DNA of 62,299 nucleotides. It comes from Bacteroidota bacterium (GTDB taxonomy: Bacteria > Bacteroidota > Bacteroidia > Chitinophagales > Saprospiraceae). Under the pieces are notes generated by a model. The model did no database searches, was not told the DNA's origin, and saw only the letters and a program-made list of their open reading frames with translations. Shown in pieces: positions 18,976-28,071 of this stretch (positions are counted from its first letter, which is position 1; each line of letters opens with the position of its first letter). The stretch is from positions 1 through 62,299 of the forward strand of contig JAKQHS010000052.1 of the NCBI GenBank assembly GCA_029557915.1, in the 5' to 3' direction. A program made the position numbers and the translations under genes.

Positions 18976-19659
18976 ATGAAATTTACCCGTTCTGTTCCCG
19001 TGATAAGGGGTTGGCTGATCGTGGGGTACCTGGTGTATATGGGCGTCTATGGATTTGGCCAGGTAGGGATAAAGGCGGTAGGCACTTTTGCAAAAAACCG
19101 CATTGCGGAGATCACCAGCCAGGAGAGGCTTTTTTCCTCCCGCTTTGGCCTTGGGGCGGATTATTGGTTCCGGCTGAAAAAATACAGGCTCGAATTTCTT
19201 CCATCCATCCATCTTCAGTATGGCCGGGAACGCTTTAATATTACAGACCAGGTGGTGGGAGATCTCAGTTGGTCCAGCCTGGACTTCGCGCCCGCCATTC
19301 AGTTTTATCCGCTCGATTTTTTCAGTGATTGCCAGTGCCCGACTTTTTCCAAACAAGGTAAATTCCTGAAAAAAGGTTTGTTCCTCAGTCTGGCGCCTGG
19401 AATCGGTTATCACGTGTTAAATTCAAAAAACCTGAATGAATCCTCTGGCGATTGGCTGCTCTTCGGCAGGGCGGGTCTCGGCCTGGATATCGGACTTTCG
19501 GACTTGTTGACCCTCAGCCCGGCGGTGCACTACCAGCTCAGCCAAAACATGAACTGGAGCCGCTATTTCCTAAGCTCAAATTCGGCATCCCTGGACATCA
19601 ACAGCGGTTTGTTCCTATCCCTCCGTCTCGGGTTGAGAATGGATAAAAACCGGTATTGA
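18976..19659 (+). CDS. Outer-membrane beta-barrel protein
   Basis: 228 residues from ATG 18976 with an N-terminal signal peptide (GWLIVGYLVYMGVYGFGQ) and alternating strands rich in aromatic residues and glycine (YRLEFLPSIHLQYGRERF, LFLSLAPGIGYHV, GLFLSLRLGLRM). The protein ends shortly after an amphipathic strand, as small PorT/OmpA-like barrels in this phylum do. The SDCQCPTF segment carries two cysteines. The role is unknown; it may be structural or part of an envelope machine. Confidence 0.75.
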   Translation: MKFTRSVPVIRGWLIVGYLVYMGVYGFGQVGIKAVGTFAKNRIAEITSQERLFSSRFGLGADYWFRLKKYRLEFLPSIHLQYGRERFNITDQVVGDLSWSSLDFAPAIQFYPLDFFSDCQCPTFSKQGKFLKKGLFLSLAPGIGYHVLNSKNLNESSGDWLLFGRAGLGLDIGLSDLLTLSPAVHYQLSQNMNWSRYFLSSNSASLDINSGLFLSLRLGLRMDKNRY

Positions 19660-19680
19660 TTTAAACGGGTCCTTGCCTCG

Positions 19681-20454
19681 TCAGCCCAGGGTGGACGTCA
19701 GACTTGCTTCCAGGCTTTGTTTTTCATGGAAAAAAAGCCGCATGCCCTTCAGGTATTCCGGTTCCAGGAGGTATTGGATGTTCCGGTTAAAATACTGCTT
19801 GAGGAACGGAGCATCGTAACTGGAATTGTTATGTATGGCGGCGTCGATATGATCCAGTCCAAACTGGAGCGCTTTATTAAATCTCCGGATAAAATCGGGA
19901 TTTGGGAGTCGATTGTACATCCAGACCGCAAAAACAAAAGGCAGTCCGGTATAATCCTTCCAGGCCTGTCCGAGATCAAAGACATAGGGATACCGCGGGC
20001 TCATGAGAAGGGCCCGGTCCCCAATGACCAGACCTGCGGTATTTCCATGGATGGCATTTTCAAATCCTTCCCCGGCCGCCTGGAAACGGGGGAACAACTT
20101 CCAATATTTTTCAAGCAGGATCCGGACCAGCAGCACGGAGGTCCTGGACTGGTAATCCAGCAGGACCTTGTTCACCTGGTGCAGCGGCACCTCAGACAAG
20201 AGGCATACGCTGGCCACCGGGCCATCGCAAGCGATACCGTAAGGGCTGAATAAAGCATCCGGGAAGGACGTCAAAGCCCCGACCGGTACCAGGGAAATAT
20301 CCACTTTTTGTTCGGTAAAATACCGCGCGCACAGGGAGGGCATCACTTCGATGAGCTCCATTTCATGGACAAAACCCGAAGACCTCAGTCCATGGAGGAA
20401 GGGCAGCGTGTTGAGGTAATTGACGATGGCAACTTTGGGAACGGACATCATCAA
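19681..20454 (-). CDS. mqnA: Chorismate dehydratase MqnA (menaquinone, futalosine route)
   Basis: MqnA dehydrates chorismate to 3-enolpyruvyl-benzoate, the first step of the futalosine route to menaquinone. The 257-residue protein has the family's periplasmic-binding-protein-like fold: N-terminal VAIVNYLNTLPFLHGL, SLVPVGALTSFPDA, a central IGDRALLM and a final YFNRNIQYLLEPEYLKGM. Its ATG overlaps the stop of mqnE by four bases, and the MqnE reaction uses the MqnA product, which supports both calls. Confidence 0.92.
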   Translation of the reverse strand: MMMSVPKVAIVNYLNTLPFLHGLRSSGFVHEMELIEVMPSLCARYFTEQKVDISLVPVGALTSFPDALFSPYGIACDGPVASVCLLSEVPLHQVNKVLLDYQSRTSVLLVRILLEKYWKLFPRFQAAGEGFENAIHGNTAGLVIGDRALLMSPRYPYVFDLGQAWKDYTGLPFVFAVWMYNRLPNPDFIRRFNKALQFGLDHIDAAIHNNSSYDAPFLKQYFNRNIQYLLEPEYLKGMRLFFHEKQSLEASLTSTLG

Positions 20455-21626
20455 TGGTTGACTACGGGCAGTGCATAATAGGGCCTTGAAGGACCGGCGA
20501 CCAAAGGCTCCGTGTATTCTTTCAGGATCCGGTACAGGGTATCCCGTTCAACGGGAAGCCGGCCTGCCCGTTGAATCAATAGGACCAGTTCTTCGGTGGT
20601 CATGGCCGGATTCTGCTCTTCGGAACCCGCCATGGAATATATTTTGGTTGTGTCATCAATGGTGCCATCCAGATCATCGACTCCGAAGGACAGGGACAAC
20701 TGGGCCATTTCCCTTCCAAGCATGGGCCAGTAACTTTTTATATGGTCGAAATTATCCAGGTAAAGCCGGCTGACTGCATAATTCTTCATGTCCTCCAGGG
20801 TCGTAACTTCGGGTATATGGGACATCTCGTTGTCTTTATTCCTGAATTTCAGCGGTATGAAAGTCTGAAAACCTCCGGTTTGGTCCTGGAGGTCCCTCAG
20901 CCTTCGCATGTGATCCACCCGGTGGGCATAGGATTCAATGTGGCCATATAATATGGTTGCGTTTGACCGGCCACCCAATTGGTGCCAGGCCTTATGTATT
21001 TTCAGCCAATCTTCCGTGCCGCACTTATCTGCGCAGATCTGCTGACGGATTTCCTCATCAAAGATCTCAGCACCTCCTCCCGGCAGGGAATCCAGTCCCG
21101 CTTCTTTTAAGATCATCAGCCCTTCTTCAACGCTTTTTTTTGCTTTTTTGAAAATATAGTGCATTTCCACAGGGGTCAGCGATTTGATGTGCAAGGCCGG
21201 GTAAAGGGACTTGATCTCGCGGAAAAGATCCGCGTAAAAGGAAAGATCGTATTGAGGCAGGACCCCGCCTACGATATGCACCTCAGTGATCTCCTTCTGT
21301 TTTTGACCGGAAAGGATTTCCAGCATTTGCTCCTTCGTATATTCCCAACCTTCCGATCTTTGTTTGATCAGTCTGGAATAGGAGCAGAATTTGCAGGTAT
21401 AGATGCAGACATTGGTGGGCTCAATGTGGATATTCCGGTTGAAATAAGTCCGGTGCTGATGTTTTTGTTCCCTTAACCAATTCGCCAGGGCGGCGGTAAA
21501 ACCCAGGTCCGCCTGGTCATACAGGTATAAAGCCTCGTCATCCCCTATCCTGCGGCCTTCCTTTACTTTTTGCCAGATGGCAGCATCTTGATCTGTACGC
21601 ACCAGTTGGTCAATGGCATCATGCAT
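20451..21626 (-). CDS. mqnE: Aminofutalosine synthase MqnE
   Basis: Radical-SAM enzyme that joins 3-enolpyruvyl-benzoate with SAM to make 6-amino-6-deoxyfutalosine. The cluster motif is CIYTCKFC, followed by EVHIVGG, SLPGGGAEIFDEE and GGFQTFIPLKF, which fit MqnE better than MqnC. I start at the ATG at 21626 (391 residues). It has AAGGAAAG about 7 nt upstream and a TACCTTTG box at 21648-21655, whereas an upstream in-frame start at 21746 would run through that promoter and a hairpin. It is coupled to mqnA. Confidence 0.92.
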   Translation of the reverse strand: MHDAIDQLVRTDQDAAIWQKVKEGRRIGDDEALYLYDQADLGFTAALANWLREQKHQHRTYFNRNIHIEPTNVCIYTCKFCSYSRLIKQRSEGWEYTKEQMLEILSGQKQKEITEVHIVGGVLPQYDLSFYADLFREIKSLYPALHIKSLTPVEMHYIFKKAKKSVEEGLMILKEAGLDSLPGGGAEIFDEEIRQQICADKCGTEDWLKIHKAWHQLGGRSNATILYGHIESYAHRVDHMRRLRDLQDQTGGFQTFIPLKFRNKDNEMSHIPEVTTLEDMKNYAVSRLYLDNFDHIKSYWPMLGREMAQLSLSFGVDDLDGTIDDTTKIYSMAGSEEQNPAMTTEELVLLIQRAGRLPVERDTLYRILKEYTEPLVAGPSRPYYALPVVNH

Positions 21627-21647
21627 ATATATTCTTTCCTTCGGGTA

Positions 21648-21655
21648 CAAAGGTA
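21648..21655 (-). promoter_or_regulatory. -7 box (TACCTTTG) of mqnE-mqnA
   Basis: On the minus strand TACCTTTG lies 21 nt before the mqnE ATG. It fits TAnnTTTG and decides the start codon choice. Confidence 0.55.
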
Positions 21656-21678
21656 AGGGATAGATGGTAGAACTTGGA

Positions 21679-21714
21679 CTTGCCCCGGAAAGGGTTTTGG
21701 GGCAAGTTTTTTTT
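21679..21714 (+). terminator. Strong hairpin plus T8, upstream of the hydrolase gene
   Basis: CTTGCCCC (21679-21686) pairs with GGGGCAAG (21699-21706), followed by eight T. The T-run orients it as a plus-strand intrinsic terminator, yet no plus-strand gene ends nearby and a plus-strand gene starts 54 nt downstream. It may be an attenuator in a leader, a transcription insulator, or the end of a small RNA. Confidence 0.6.
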
Positions 21715-21767
21715 GCATGCCCGGGCCGGGTGAGGCAAAGAATCAAAGGAACTCCGTAAGTTTAAAC

Positions 21768-22556
21768 ATGTTAAAAAACCTGACCCTCTTTGTCCTTTTT
21801 CTTTGGTTAGCTCCCGGGGCAGTCCTTTCCGCCCAGGATCAATCCGTCTATGTAAAGAAGGAGTTTATTTCCTCAAAGGGCACCCACTTGCCTTATCGTC
21901 TACTCTACCCGGATGTTCCGGCAAAAGGCAAACTCCCCCTGGTCCTGGTCCTGCACGGCGGAGGGGAAAGAGGCAACGACAATGAAAAACAACTCACCCA
22001 CGGTGCGGGCTTGTTTACGGAGCCGGCCAACCGGAAAAATTTCCCGGCTTATGTGCTATTCCCCCAGTGTCCCGGCGACTCCTACTGGGCCAGCGCCACC
22101 ATTGACCGGGGCACCAATCCGTTTAAAATCGAAATAGACTACTCCAAGCCGGTTCCCAAAGGCCTGGAAGCCACAATGGAACTGGTCAAGCACCTGGCCA
22201 AAACAGAGAAGATTGATAAAAAGAGGATCTATATCACCGGCCTCTCAATGGGCGCCATGGGCACCTTTGAAGCCGTGCACCGCTTTCCAAAGACATTTGC
22301 AGCCGCCCTACCCATCTGCGGGATAGCCGACGTCGAAGCCTATAATGCCAGGGCTAAAAAAGTCCCCTTCTGGATTTTCCATGGAGATGCAGATGCCGTC
22401 GTGAGCGTTTCAGGCTCCCGGGATATAGTTGCAAAACTCAGGTCCCTGGGTTATACCGTAACCTATACGGAATACCCGGGCGTCAATCACAACATTTGGG
22501 ACCATGCTTTTAAGGAGGACAATTTCCTGAGCTGGATGTTTTCGAAGAGGAGGTAG
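21768..22556 (+). CDS. Secreted alpha/beta hydrolase (LpqC/esterase-like)
   Basis: 262 residues from ATG 21768 with signal peptide LTLFVLFLWLAPGAVLSAQ. It has an alpha/beta-hydrolase core: oxyanion motif VLHGGGERG, nucleophile in TGLSMGAMG, acid in FHGDADAVV, and histidine in GVNHNIWDH. It belongs with predicted esterases/polyhydroxybutyrate-depolymerase-like or phospholipase/carboxylesterase proteins common in Bacteroidota. The substrate is unknown. The stop codon overlaps the first unit of a heptad repeat array. Confidence 0.85.
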   Translation: MLKNLTLFVLFLWLAPGAVLSAQDQSVYVKKEFISSKGTHLPYRLLYPDVPAKGKLPLVLVLHGGGERGNDNEKQLTHGAGLFTEPANRKNFPAYVLFPQCPGDSYWASATIDRGTNPFKIEIDYSKPVPKGLEATMELVKHLAKTEKIDKKRIYITGLSMGAMGTFEAVHRFPKTFAAALPICGIADVEAYNARAKKVPFWIFHGDADAVVSVSGSRDIVAKLRSLGYTVTYTEYPGVNHNIWDHAFKEDNFLSWMFSKRR

Positions 22557-22596
22557 GTTAGAGGTAAGAGGCGAGAGGTCAGAGGTCAGAGGTCAG
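22555..22596 (+). repeat. Heptad repeat array (AGGTCAG type), six units
   Basis: AGGTTAG, AGGTAAG, AGGCGAG, then AGGTCAG three times, all with a period of 7 bp. It starts one base inside the hydrolase stop codon. It continues at 22597-22645 into a pyrimidine-rich tract that, read on the minus strand, shows GAG every 7-8 bases up to the GNAT stop. Confidence 0.85.
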
Positions 22597-22652
22597 ACGC
22601 CCTCCCTTCCTCCTGTCTCCTTTTCTCCCTTCCTCCGCCCCACGCACTGGTA

Positions 22653-23096
22653 TCAGAGGTCGCTCACTTTCCTTCCAAAATGAAAGCCCTCCATTTCCAG
22701 TCCTTCATTCAGGTAAAGCCGGTGGGCGGTTTTGCGCTGGAACCCGGAGTCCAAAGAAAAATGATCGAAGCCGTTGTTTCTGGCATAGGATTTCAGCCAG
22801 GCAAGCAATTGGGTGGCATAGCCTTTTTTTAAATGGTCCGGCAGGGTCACCAGATCGTCGATGTAGAGGGTCTTGCCGCTGTATAAGAAATTCAAGGTGC
22901 GATAACCGGCCACCGAATAGGCCAGGCGGTCATCCCCTATAAAAATGATCCGGTATCCTTCTTCAAATAAAACCGGGATCATGGTATAAAAATCCTGATC
23001 GCTGAGATGGGGCCGCAAAATTTTTAAGGCGGGAATAATTTTGGGGAGGTCGGATAAGCCCGCTTCGCGGACTGGACTAGGCGTATCGTATTCCAT
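22653..23096 (-). CDS. GNAT family N-acetyltransferase
   Basis: 147 residues with the GNAT fold. The acetyl-CoA-binding segment lies around residues 80-108 (LYIDDLVTLPDHLKKGYATQ then LLAWLKSYA), followed by the strand-helix DSGFQRKTAHRLYLNEGL typical of motif B. The substrate is unknown. It lies just downstream of the terminator of the TPR gene, so it probably has its own promoter near 23110-23140. Confidence 0.85.
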   Translation of the reverse strand: MEYDTPSPVREAGLSDLPKIIPALKILRPHLSDQDFYTMIPVLFEEGYRIIFIGDDRLAYSVAGYRTLNFLYSGKTLYIDDLVTLPDHLKKGYATQLLAWLKSYARNNGFDHFSLDSGFQRKTAHRLYLNEGLEMEGFHFGRKVSDL

Positions 23097-23142
23097 AAAA
23101 TAAGATCATGAAGGGCTGCAAGGTAAAAAAAACTATACTGGC

Positions 23143-23175
23143 AAAAAAAAAGCGCCGGAGTTGAGCTCCAGCGCT
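23143..23175 (-). terminator. Rho-independent terminator of the TPR gene
   Basis: On the minus strand AGCGCTGGAG pairs with CTCCGGCGCT (one G-U pair) around a 5-nt loop, then a run of T (A-run 23143-23151 on plus). It lies 22 nt past the TPR protein stop codon. Confidence 0.8.
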
Positions 23176-23197
23176 TTTTATCCTGGTTTTGGAAACC

Positions 23198-24559
23198 TTA
23201 ATTTTTGTGGTAACTGGAAGGATTGGATCCTCCCGCTTCAATGATTTCAAGCCTTTTTTTGAATTCATTGGAAAGATCAAATTTGTTTTCCCGCGCATAG
23301 ATTTCTTTCAGGGCGATCAGGGTATTGCGGTCATTGGGATTGATGGATTCAGCCATTTTAAAGGAAGGTAGACTTTTGTCAAACATGGTAAAGACCTCCA
23401 CTTTTATGGCTTCATATTTTTTGGAACCCTCCTTGGAATAGTCATCCGCAAGCTTGTTGAGAATGGCGGTCATCCGGGCAGCCACGTTGTAATAAAAGGC
23501 GCCCAGGCCGTAATGGGCATCCCCGTTTTTCGGATCGAGCTGGGTGGCTTCGGTAAAATACTTTTCGGCGCTTTTAAAATTAATGTTGGAATTTACGGAT
23601 GCCATGACGGTGTAATTCCCGGCGGCATCTTTTTCCATTACAATGCTGTCCTTCTGATAAAGATTGTCATACACGTTGCCCAGGGTGGTGTACAGGGAGG
23701 TGTTTTTGGGTTCTTTTTCGATGGCCGATTTTAACCGGTCCACCAGCAGGTCCAACCGGCCCAAACGGATAAAATGGTTGATTTCCTTGAACATCAAACC
23801 TACGTCATCGGGCATTTTTTTTCTGCCTTCTTCGAGGGCCATTTCCGCCCCTTTGGTATCCCCTGCTTCCATCAGGATTTCATAATTGTTTTCATAGATC
23901 CCCCCGTCCTGGTAATTGGCAGCGATCAGTTTATCATTGTACAGTTTGGCTTCCGCAAATTTTTTGGCTTTGACGGCGGAGGCGGCCAGGATGAACAACT
24001 GGTTGTTGTAGTCTTCCGGCTTGTCCAGGGCGCTGACCTGGGCATTGGCTTTCATTTTTTCGTGAATCATCAATGAGGCGAGAAAATGGTTAAAAGCCCC
24101 TTCAAAATTTCCTTCGTTATATAGTTCGTTGCCGGTGTTGTTCAATTCTCCGGTAAGCCCCTGCAGGCCTTTAAGGGCATCGGATTTTTCGAATTTTTTC
24201 TGACCGAGCTCCAGCGCTTTGGAGTAGGCCTCATAGGCTGTAAAAGCGGCCGGAAAATCCAACTTTTCATTATAGGCCGGATTGAGGAGTTTTTGGGTCT
24301 GCTGCTTTAAAATATAACCGCCGTAAATCTGTCCTTTGGCCAGGAGCGCCCCGACATTGCTGTTCATGGCCTCGGATTTGAAAACTTCATCTATAGTGGC
24401 TTTTGCCTCGTCCAGGGAGGCCCCTTTGGTATTGGGTTCCAGGTTGAAGGCATTGAACGATTTGAGCGCTTTTTTAACCAGCTTTTCCGGGTCTTCCTGG
24501 GCAAAGGAAAGGGAAATACCGAGCAGGCTCAACACCGAGAATAAAAGGAGTTTTTTCAT
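23198..24559 (-). CDS. Secreted tetratricopeptide repeat protein
   Basis: About 453 residues with signal peptide LLLFSVLSLLGISLSFAQ and at least six TPR-like helical pairs (ALELGQKKFEKSD, GNFEGAFNHFLASLMIHEKM, KYFTEATQLDPKNGDAHYGL). The C-terminus ends in SNPSSYHKN. It probably acts as a periplasmic or outer-membrane-associated scaffold; no enzyme motif is present. The start at 24559 (MKKLLLF) follows another ATG at 24568. It lies 91 nt downstream of gyrA on the same strand. Confidence 0.85.
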   Translation of the reverse strand: MKKLLLFSVLSLLGISLSFAQEDPEKLVKKALKSFNAFNLEPNTKGASLDEAKATIDEVFKSEAMNSNVGALLAKGQIYGGYILKQQTQKLLNPAYNEKLDFPAAFTAYEAYSKALELGQKKFEKSDALKGLQGLTGELNNTGNELYNEGNFEGAFNHFLASLMIHEKMKANAQVSALDKPEDYNNQLFILAASAVKAKKFAEAKLYNDKLIAANYQDGGIYENNYEILMEAGDTKGAEMALEEGRKKMPDDVGLMFKEINHFIRLGRLDLLVDRLKSAIEKEPKNTSLYTTLGNVYDNLYQKDSIVMEKDAAGNYTVMASVNSNINFKSAEKYFTEATQLDPKNGDAHYGLGAFYYNVAARMTAILNKLADDYSKEGSKKYEAIKVEVFTMFDKSLPSFKMAESINPNDRNTLIALKEIYARENKFDLSNEFKKRLEIIEAGGSNPSSYHKN

Positions 24560-24650
24560 TTTCTGCATTTAAATTTTGGAAATATGACGAAAGAAATATC
24601 AGTACAAAGTTTATAAAAAGTTAAATGATTTTATAAAAAGCTTAACAAAG

Positions 24651-27164
24651 TTAAGGAGTGCCGCCGGCTTCGTCAACCGGATGCCCCGAATCTCCGTTTC
24701 CGTTTTTAACTTCATCGCTCTCCTTGACGATCACTGTGACATCCGCGATCTCATCCCCCTCGTCCAGCCGGATAAGTTTTACACCCTGGGTGTTCCTGCC
24801 CATGACCCGGAGATCAGCCATATCCAGGCGTATCATGATCCCGTGGGTGGTGGTGATCATCAGGTCATGATGGTCGGATACCGCTTTGATCGAAACCACG
24901 GTGCCGGTTTTCTCCGTGATGTTCAGGGTTTTTACCCCCTTGCCACCGCGGTTGGTCACCCGGTATTCTTCGAGGTCTGAACGTTTCCCGCTGCCCAGTT
25001 CCGAAACCGTGAGGACTGAAGTGGTCTTATCCGAAGGGTCCACACAGATCATGCCCATGACTTCGTCGTTGTCCTCGTCCAGTTCCACACCGGTTACCCC
25101 GGCTGCATTCCGGCCCATGGCACGCACTTTGGATTCATTGAAACGGATGGCGCGGCCCTGCTTATTGGCAATCAGGATTTCATTCCTTCCATTGGTGAGG
25201 CGGGCTTCGATCAACTGGTCGCCCTCGTTGATCGTAATGGCATTGATCCCGTTGGTTCTCGGCCTGGAAAATTCCTCCACGAGGGTTTTTTTGATAATCC
25301 CCTTGCGGGTGCAGAAAACGATATAATGATTATTGATGAATTCCTCATCGCTGAGGTCCTTGATGGATATATAAGCCTTGACTTTGTCGTCGGGCGGCAG
25401 GGAAACGATGTTCTGGATAGCCCTGCCGGTACCCGTTTTGGGCGCCTCAGGGATCTCATAAGTCTTCAGCCAGTAACACTTGCCTTGCTGGGTAAACAGG
25501 AGGAGATATGCATGGGTGGTGGCGGTGAATAAATGTTCGACAAAATCCTCGTCCCGGGTCTGGCTTCCTTTGGAACCCCTGCCTCCCCTGCCCTGGGAAC
25601 GGTATTCGGTCACTTTGGTCCGTTTGATATATCCCAGGTGGGTGATGGTGATGACTACTTCCTCGTTGGGGATGATGTCTTCAATATTGATTTCGCTTTC
25701 ATTGATGGTGATCTCGGTCCTTCGTTCGTCGCCATATCGCTCGGACATCTCCTGCAACTCCTCTTTGATGATCCCCTTCTGCACCGACTCGTTGGCGAGG
25801 ATCTCCCGGTAGCGCTGAATCAGTTTTTGCAGTTCTTCGTATTCCTCCTTGAGTTTCGCCCTTTCCAGGCCGGTCAGCTGACGGAGGGTGAGGGCCAGGA
25901 TGGCCTTGGCCTGGATTTCGGAAAGGGAAAAACGAAGCATCAGTTGGTCCCTGGCCTCATCCGGGGTTTCCGATTCGCGGATCAGTTTGATCACCTCATC
26001 CAGGTGGTCAATGGCGATGAGGAGGCCTTCCAGCACGTGGGACCGCTCTTCGGCTTTGCGAAGGAGATAACTGGTGCGCCGGATGATCACCTCGAGCCGG
26101 AATTTGATGAATTCCTGGATCAATTGTTTCAGGTTGAGCAGGCGGGGCCGGCCATTGACCAACACGATGTTGTTGACCCCGAAGGAACTCTGCAGGGGGG
26201 TATATTTATACAGTTGATTCAGTACGATCTGGGCGATCGCATCTTTTTTAAGTGAAACGACCACACGTACCTTGAGTTCGTCCCGCGCCGATTCATCCCG
26301 GACATCATGAATGCCTTCAATTTTATCATCCGCCCGGAGTTCGTTGATCTTTGCGATCAGGGTGGACTTGCTCAACTGGTATGGGATCTCGGTGATAATG
26401 ATCGATTCATGCCCATGGACCGTTTCGATATCGGTCTTTCCCCTCAGCACTACCCTGCCCCGGCCGGTCTCATAAGCTTCCCGGATGCCTTCGGTACCGT
26501 AAATGATCCCTCCGGTTGGAAAATCCGGGCCATGGATATGGGCCATGAGTTCGGGGATGGTGATTTCCGGATTGTCGATCTGGGCAATGATCCCGGCCAC
26601 GACCTCGTTGAGGTTGTGCGGAGGCATATTGGTGGCCATGCCCACGGCTATGCCTGAAGCGCCGTTGATCAGCAGATTCGGGGCTTTGGAGGGCAATACC
26701 ACCGGCTCTTCCAGGGAGTCGTCAAAATTGAGCCTGAAATCAACGGTTTCTTTGTCCAGATCATCAAGCATTTCCGAGCTCAGCCGGGTAAGGCGACCTT
26801 CGGTGTACCGCATGGCGGCAGGACCATCCCCGTCAATATTGCCATAATTGCCTTGTTTGTCCACGAGGGTATACCGCATGGACCAGGGCTGACCCATGCG
26901 AACCATGGCTTCGTAAACGGACGAGTCCCCGTGAGGATGGTATTTCCCCAGGACTTCGCCCACGATGCGCGCGGTTTTCTTAAATGGTTTATTGTAATCG
27001 AGGCCCAGGTCGGACATGGCATATAAAACCCTCCGGTGGACCGGTTTGAGCCCATCCCGCACATCAGGCAGCGCCCTGGAGATGATCACCGACATCGAAT
27101 AATCGATGTAGGCGGATTTCATCTGTTCTTCAATATCTACTGGAATGATCTTGTCTACGGACAT
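24651..27164 (-). CDS. gyrA: DNA gyrase subunit A
   Basis: Type IIA topoisomerase subunit that cuts and rejoins DNA during negative supercoiling. The catalytic tyrosine is Y120 in [10 protein letters not shown] (E. coli Y122). The quinolone-resistance region reads HGDSSVYE, so serine is kept at the E. coli S83 position and the D87 position carries glutamate. The gyrase-specific GyrA box appears as QGRGGRG, which separates it from ParC. The C-terminal beta-pinwheel repeats follow, then an acidic tail. 837 residues, normal length. It has its own promoter. Confidence 0.97.
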   Translation of the reverse strand: MSVDKIIPVDIEEQMKSAYIDYSMSVIISRALPDVRDGLKPVHRRVLYAMSDLGLDYNKPFKKTARIVGEVLGKYHPHGDSSVYEAMVRMGQPWSMRYTLVDKQGNYGNIDGDGPAAMRYTEGRLTRLSSEMLDDLDKETVDFRLNFDDSLEEPVVLPSKAPNLLINGASGIAVGMATNMPPHNLNEVVAGIIAQIDNPEITIPELMAHIHGPDFPTGGIIYGTEGIREAYETGRGRVVLRGKTDIETVHGHESIIITEIPYQLSKSTLIAKINELRADDKIEGIHDVRDESARDELKVRVVVSLKKDAIAQIVLNQLYKYTPLQSSFGVNNIVLVNGRPRLLNLKQLIQEFIKFRLEVIIRRTSYLLRKAEERSHVLEGLLIAIDHLDEVIKLIRESETPDEARDQLMLRFSLSEIQAKAILALTLRQLTGLERAKLKEEYEELQKLIQRYREILANESVQKGIIKEELQEMSERYGDERRTEITINESEINIEDIIPNEEVVITITHLGYIKRTKVTEYRSQGRGGRGSKGSQTRDEDFVEHLFTATTHAYLLLFTQQGKCYWLKTYEIPEAPKTGTGRAIQNIVSLPPDDKVKAYISIKDLSDEEFINNHYIVFCTRKGIIKKTLVEEFSRPRTNGINAITINEGDQLIEARLTNGRNEILIANKQGRAIRFNESKVRAMGRNAAGVTGVELDEDNDEVMGMICVDPSDKTTSVLTVSELGSGKRSDLEEYRVTNRGGKGVKTLNITEKTGTVVSIKAVSDHHDLMITTTHGIMIRLDMADLRVMGRNTQGVKLIRLDEGDEIADVTVIVKESDEVKNGNGDSGHPVDEAGGTP

Positions 27165-27184
27165 ATAGTATTCAAAAGCGTCCG

Positions 27185-27217
27185 CAAAATTAGCTAAATA
27201 TGGCCAGATTTTCCAAA
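27185..27217 (-). promoter_or_regulatory. Promoter of gyrA, TTTG-N21-TAATTTTG
   Basis: On the minus strand TTTG (27217-27214) is followed after 21 nt by TAATTTTG (27192-27185), 20 nt before the gyrA ATG. Both boxes fit the Bacteroidota consensus. Confidence 0.7.
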
Positions 27218-27363
27218 AAATTTAGAAAAAAGGAGTATTCATAATTCTCACATTTTCAAGTAAATATATTTTATTTTTCTTTGAGGACGGTGGGCCTGGC
27301 CTCTTTGGCCGGGGGGACCCTGCGTAAGAATGGTATTTTTGGGTTTCAAGCGGCCGTTTTAGC

Positions 27364-28071
27364 ATGATCAAACCCTACCACAGCGAGGATTCGAAAAAAG
27401 AACAGGTAAAAAAAATGTTCGACGGGATTGCGGGTACCTATGATTTCCTGAACCGTTTTTTATCCCTGGGCATAGACATCGCCTGGCGCAAAAAGTCCCT
27501 GCAGATGCTCACCCCCTACCGGATCAGCCATCTGCTTGATATTGCTACGGGAACGGGTGATTTTGCCATTATGGGGGCCTCCATCCTGCAACCGGAAAAG
27601 ATAACCGGCCTGGACCTCTCGGCCAATATGTTGAAGATCGCCCGCCAAAAATCCCCTTCCTCCCGTTTTGAATTCGTGCAGGGCGATTCCGAGCGGCTGC
27701 AATTTGCCGACGACAGCATGGACGCCGCGACGGTGGCCTACGGGGTGCGCAATTTTGAAGACCTGGATGCCGGCTTGAGGGAGATCCGGAGGGTCCTGAA
27801 ACCCGGGTCCCCTTTCCTGGTCCTGGAATTCAGCCGGGTGGAACGTTTTCCGCTGAAACAATTATTCTTCATTTACTCTCGTTATATAATGCCCGTGATC
27901 GGAAAACTTTTTTCGCTGGACCCGAATGCCTACCGTTACCTGCATGAATCCATGCATGCTTTTCCATCCGGCATTGATTTTGTAAAAAGACTGGAATCCG
28001 CCGGGTTCAGATTCATCCGGTTAAAAAAATTCAGTTTCGGTATATGTACAGCCTATCTCTCAGAAAAATAA
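27364..28071 (+). CDS. ubiE/menG: Demethylmenaquinone methyltransferase
   Basis: SAM-dependent C-methyltransferase for the last step of menaquinone synthesis. 235 residues with the UbiE signatures YDFLNRFLSLGIDIAWR, the SAM loop DIATGTGDFA, and AYGVRNFEDLDAGLREI. A TATTTTTG box at 27334-27341 lies 22 nt before the ATG. Its 3' end overlaps porT by 28 nt, an arrangement often seen in this phylum. It complements mqnE-mqnA elsewhere in the window. Confidence 0.95.
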   Translation: MIKPYHSEDSKKEQVKKMFDGIAGTYDFLNRFLSLGIDIAWRKKSLQMLTPYRISHLLDIATGTGDFAIMGASILQPEKITGLDLSANMLKIARQKSPSSRFEFVQGDSERLQFADDSMDAATVAYGVRNFEDLDAGLREIRRVLKPGSPFLVLEFSRVERFPLKQLFFIYSRYIMPVIGKLFSLDPNAYRYLHESMHAFPSGIDFVKRLESAGFRFIRLKKFSFGICTAYLSEK

